Below are positions 5,169 through 6,585 of a stretch of 6,585 nucleotides of DNA, piece by piece. The stretch lies in assembly GCA_029288275.1 (NCBI GenBank), contig JARIHM010000101.1, forward strand, positions 1-6,585, given 5' to 3'. Every line of letters starts with the position of its first letter. Within the stretch, counting starts at the first letter, position 1. The DNA is from Candidatus Saccharimonadota bacterium. GTDB taxonomy: Bacteria; Patescibacteriota; Saccharimonadia; UBA4664. The notes beneath the pieces were generated by a model, which ran no database searches, was not told where the DNA came from, and saw only the letters and a program-made list of their open reading frames with translations. The position numbers were made by a program, and so were the translations under genes.

Positions 5169-5921
5169 TTAGGCCCAGACACTAAATCGCCAGGCGCCGC
5201 CAACAAGGCAGGCAGCGATCACCAGGCTGTGGCCAATGAGGTCTCGGCGATTCAGGATAAACAGCGCAAAGCGCCCCTCAGCCAGGGCGCGGTCACGAGC
5301 GTGACCCACCACCTCCAGGTCAGACGGCCAGAGGGTTACAAAGAACACACCGGCACAAATAAGCCATAGCAGGATGAGATTAAACCAGGACGCGCCAACC
5401 GATCCGAACACCACATAATTCAGTGCCTGCTGAGCGTAGGGTGCAATACCCAAAGCCGTACCAAGTCGTACCAAACGCAACTGACCGGGGCAGCGCCGCC
5501 AACGGCTCAGTGCCAGCGCCAACCCGCATGCCCACAACAAGAGGACCATGAGCGTAGCGTCCTGATCAAGCAATTGCTCATCAGAACGAGTCAGGTATAC
5601 CAGCATCACCATGTTACCAATGGCAAAGATGATGGCCGTGATGAGGTTCCATTGCAGCAATCCAGTCGGCTTGCCGGCCTGAACGGCAGCTCGGATAGCC
5701 AGAATAAGTAAGGCTGCCTTGGTACTCATGAGAGCTAACGTTACCACTGGCATGACTGCTGGCAGACCCTTAGTCGCCTGAGCTACGTGCACTACTTGTT
5801 CAGTGCAGAACCACATGCTGGCACAAGCGTGCAGTGGTCCGGCCAAAGGTCGCAGCCGAACGCGCGCCCGGCGTAGTATCCGCCACGGCAATGCAATCGT
5901 CGTGGGCGCGATCGCCGTCAT
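5169..5921 (-). CDS. Six-helix membrane protein, unknown function
   Basis: A 250-residue integral membrane protein that I do not recognise. I start it at ATG 5921-5919, preceded on the minus strand by AAAGG with suitable spacing and by a promoter at 5976-6005. The frame stays open upstream to ATG 6047, but that would place the promoter inside the gene. Residues 1-30 are strongly basic (RILRRARVRLR, 14-24), followed by hydrophobic spans at about 54-80, 90-110, 122-139, 152-173, 178-198 and 229-246. Loops carry acidic residues (SDEQLLDQD, 113-121) and a basic cluster RWRR (140-143). There is no recognisable binding or catalytic motif. Length and topology would suit a small transporter or an accessory membrane protein. 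The assignment as coding rests on helix pattern, promoter, ribosome site and terminator. Function is open. Confidence 0.8.
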   Translation of the reverse strand: MTAIAPTTIALPWRILRRARVRLRPLAGPLHACASMWFCTEQVVHVAQATKGLPAVMPVVTLALMSTKAALLILAIRAAVQAGKPTGLLQWNLITAIIFAIGNMVMLVYLTRSDEQLLDQDATLMVLLLWACGLALALSRWRRCPGQLRLVRLGTALGIAPYAQQALNYVVFGSVGASWFNLILLWLICAGVFFVTLWPSDLEVVGHARDRALAEGRFALFILNRRDLIGHSLVIAACLVGGAWRFSVWA

Positions 5922-5975
5922 ATCAACCTTTACGAGACGTCGGAATGGGAGCAGCACCGAGGGTGCCAGTTGCCG

Positions 5976-6005
5976 ATTGTACGATACTACCAACCGATTC
6001 TTCAA
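5976..6005 (-). promoter_or_regulatory. Promoter of the six-helix membrane protein gene
   Basis: On the minus strand TTGAAG (complement of 6000-6005), 18 bases, then TACAAT (complement of 5976-5981). Transcription would start near 5969, leaving a leader of about 48 bases with an AAAGG site before ATG 5921. This position argues against the upstream ATG at 6047. Confidence 0.5.
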
Positions 6006-6029
6006 GATGTAATGCTGCCATTCGCACAG

Positions 6030-6038
6030 TGGTACAAT
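6030..6038 (+). promoter_or_regulatory. Extended -10 box for a leaderless start at 6046
   Basis: TGGTACAAT is an extended -10 (TGn plus TACAAT), ending 7 bases before ATG 6046. No clear -35 lies at the usual distance, which an extended -10 can tolerate. There is no Shine-Dalgarno before the ATG. The 11-base core GTACAATAACC (6032-6042) is identical to 1981-1991 upstream of the gene at 1994. Confidence 0.48.
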
Positions 6039-6045
6039 AACCCTC

Positions 6046-6585
6046 ATGCGAGGCTTTGGTTATTTCTATCGTCATGGACGGGCCGGCGAGCTCTTGGAGC
6101 TCTTTTTGGTGGCGGCCGTTAGTAGCTTGCTCATCACGAGATTTTGGCTTCATATAACACACTACCCCACCATTGGCGGCCATACTTTTCATATTGCTCA
6201 CATGCTCTTTGGCGGGATCTTGATGATGATAGCTACGGTACTGTTTACGGCCTTTCTGGGCTTTCGAGTACAACGCGTGGCTAGCTTGATTGCCGGCATC
6301 GGATTTGGCTTATTCATCGACGAGCTGGGCAAATTTATAACCCGTGACAATAACTATTTTTACAGCCCAACGGTGGCCCTGATTTACCTGGTGTTCGTAG
6401 TGCTCTTCCTTGTGTTTCGCTGGCTGAGCCAGACGCGGCAGCTCACACCCCGTGAGAATCTCTTGAACGCGCTGGCGCTGACCGAGGAAGTGGTAATTGA
6501 GGATTTGGATGCTACCGAGCGTACCCAAGTGATGCGTTATCTGGACCAGTCGGACCAATCGCATCCACTCACTAAGGCACTAGCC
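6046..6585 (+). CDS. Four-helix histidine-rich membrane protein with FIDELGKF motif (3' truncated)
   Basis: An open frame of 180 codons that runs off the right edge with no stop. Helices are visible at about 16-36, 50-73, 77-97 and 107-126, followed by a soluble, mixed-charge C-terminal region (127 onward: TPRENLLNALALTEEVV, then EDLDATERTQVMRYL), which continues outside the window. Histidines cluster between helices 1 and 2 (H36, H39, H46, H49, H52), and helix 3 ends in FIDELGKFITRDNNYF (90-105) with buried-looking D92, E93 and K96. The same wording occurs in membrane proteins of unknown function that I recall from actinobacteria and Saccharibacteria. This is memory, not a search. The start codon follows a TACAAT box by 7 bases. 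Divergent from the six-helix gene, with 124 bases between starts. Function unknown; a metal or cofactor site formed by the histidines and D/E is speculation. Confidence 0.85.
   Translation, partial: MRGFGYFYRHGRAGELLELFLVAAVSSLLITRFWLHITHYPTIGGHTFHIAHMLFGGILMMIATVLFTAFLGFRVQRVASLIAGIGFGLFIDELGKFITRDNNYFYSPTVALIYLVFVVLFLVFRWLSQTRQLTPRENLLNALALTEEVVIEDLDATERTQVMRYLDQSDQSHPLTKALA

Noticed and set aside
5922..6047. Upstream extension of the six-helix gene to ATG 6047
   Set aside because: It would place the TTGAAG-N18-TACAAT promoter inside the gene and make its ATG overlap the divergent ATG at 6046; the extra 42 residues show no family pattern and lack a ribosome binding site.

Overview
The window comes from a bacterium with slightly over half G+C (judged by eye), small intergenic gaps and UGA used as an ordinary stop. 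The mix of genes (a MacB-like ABC exporter, a PCC/DUF296 protein, an MFS carrier and many small membrane proteins), together with start codons placed right after -10-like boxes, fits a Patescibacteria/CPR lineage such as Saccharibacteria. That placement is inference from memory of gene content. An actinobacterium-like source is the main alternative, because the last gene resembles membrane proteins I recall from actinobacteria. There are no rRNA, tRNA, CRISPR or insertion-sequence signals.

Layout. 3-470: C-terminal two thirds of a LolD/MacB-type ABC ATPase, followed 2 bases later by its FtsX/MacB-type permease (473-1918). 1994-2305: a three-helix small membrane protein with a -10-like box directly before its ATG. 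2378-2563 (minus): a tiny CxH...CxxC protein with its own promoter, ribosome binding site and terminator. It is divergent from 2723-3375, a winged-helix regulator followed by a two-helix membrane protein and a strong hairpin terminator. 3473-3892: a PCC/DUF296-domain protein. 3924-5129: a 12-helix MFS transporter with a good promoter abutting its start codon. 5169-5921 (minus): an unrecognised six-helix membrane protein that converges on the MFS gene across a shared hairpin. 6046 to the window edge: a four-helix, histidine-rich membrane protein with an FIDELGKF motif, divergent from the six-helix gene.

How it fits together. The ABC pair is one transport unit at the envelope. The winged-helix gene and its membrane partner look like an autoregulated two-gene operon, and a candidate operator lies between its promoter and the divergent promoter of the small metal-binding-like protein. 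The remaining genes look like independent single-gene units. Apparent first genes (1994, 3924, 6046) tend to be leaderless, whereas genes inside operons or behind a 5' leader (473, 2723, 3064, 3473, 2563 minus) have Shine-Dalgarno sequences. I see no obvious defence system or mobile element. The least explained parts are the divergent regulator/zinc-ribbon locus and the orphan membrane proteins.
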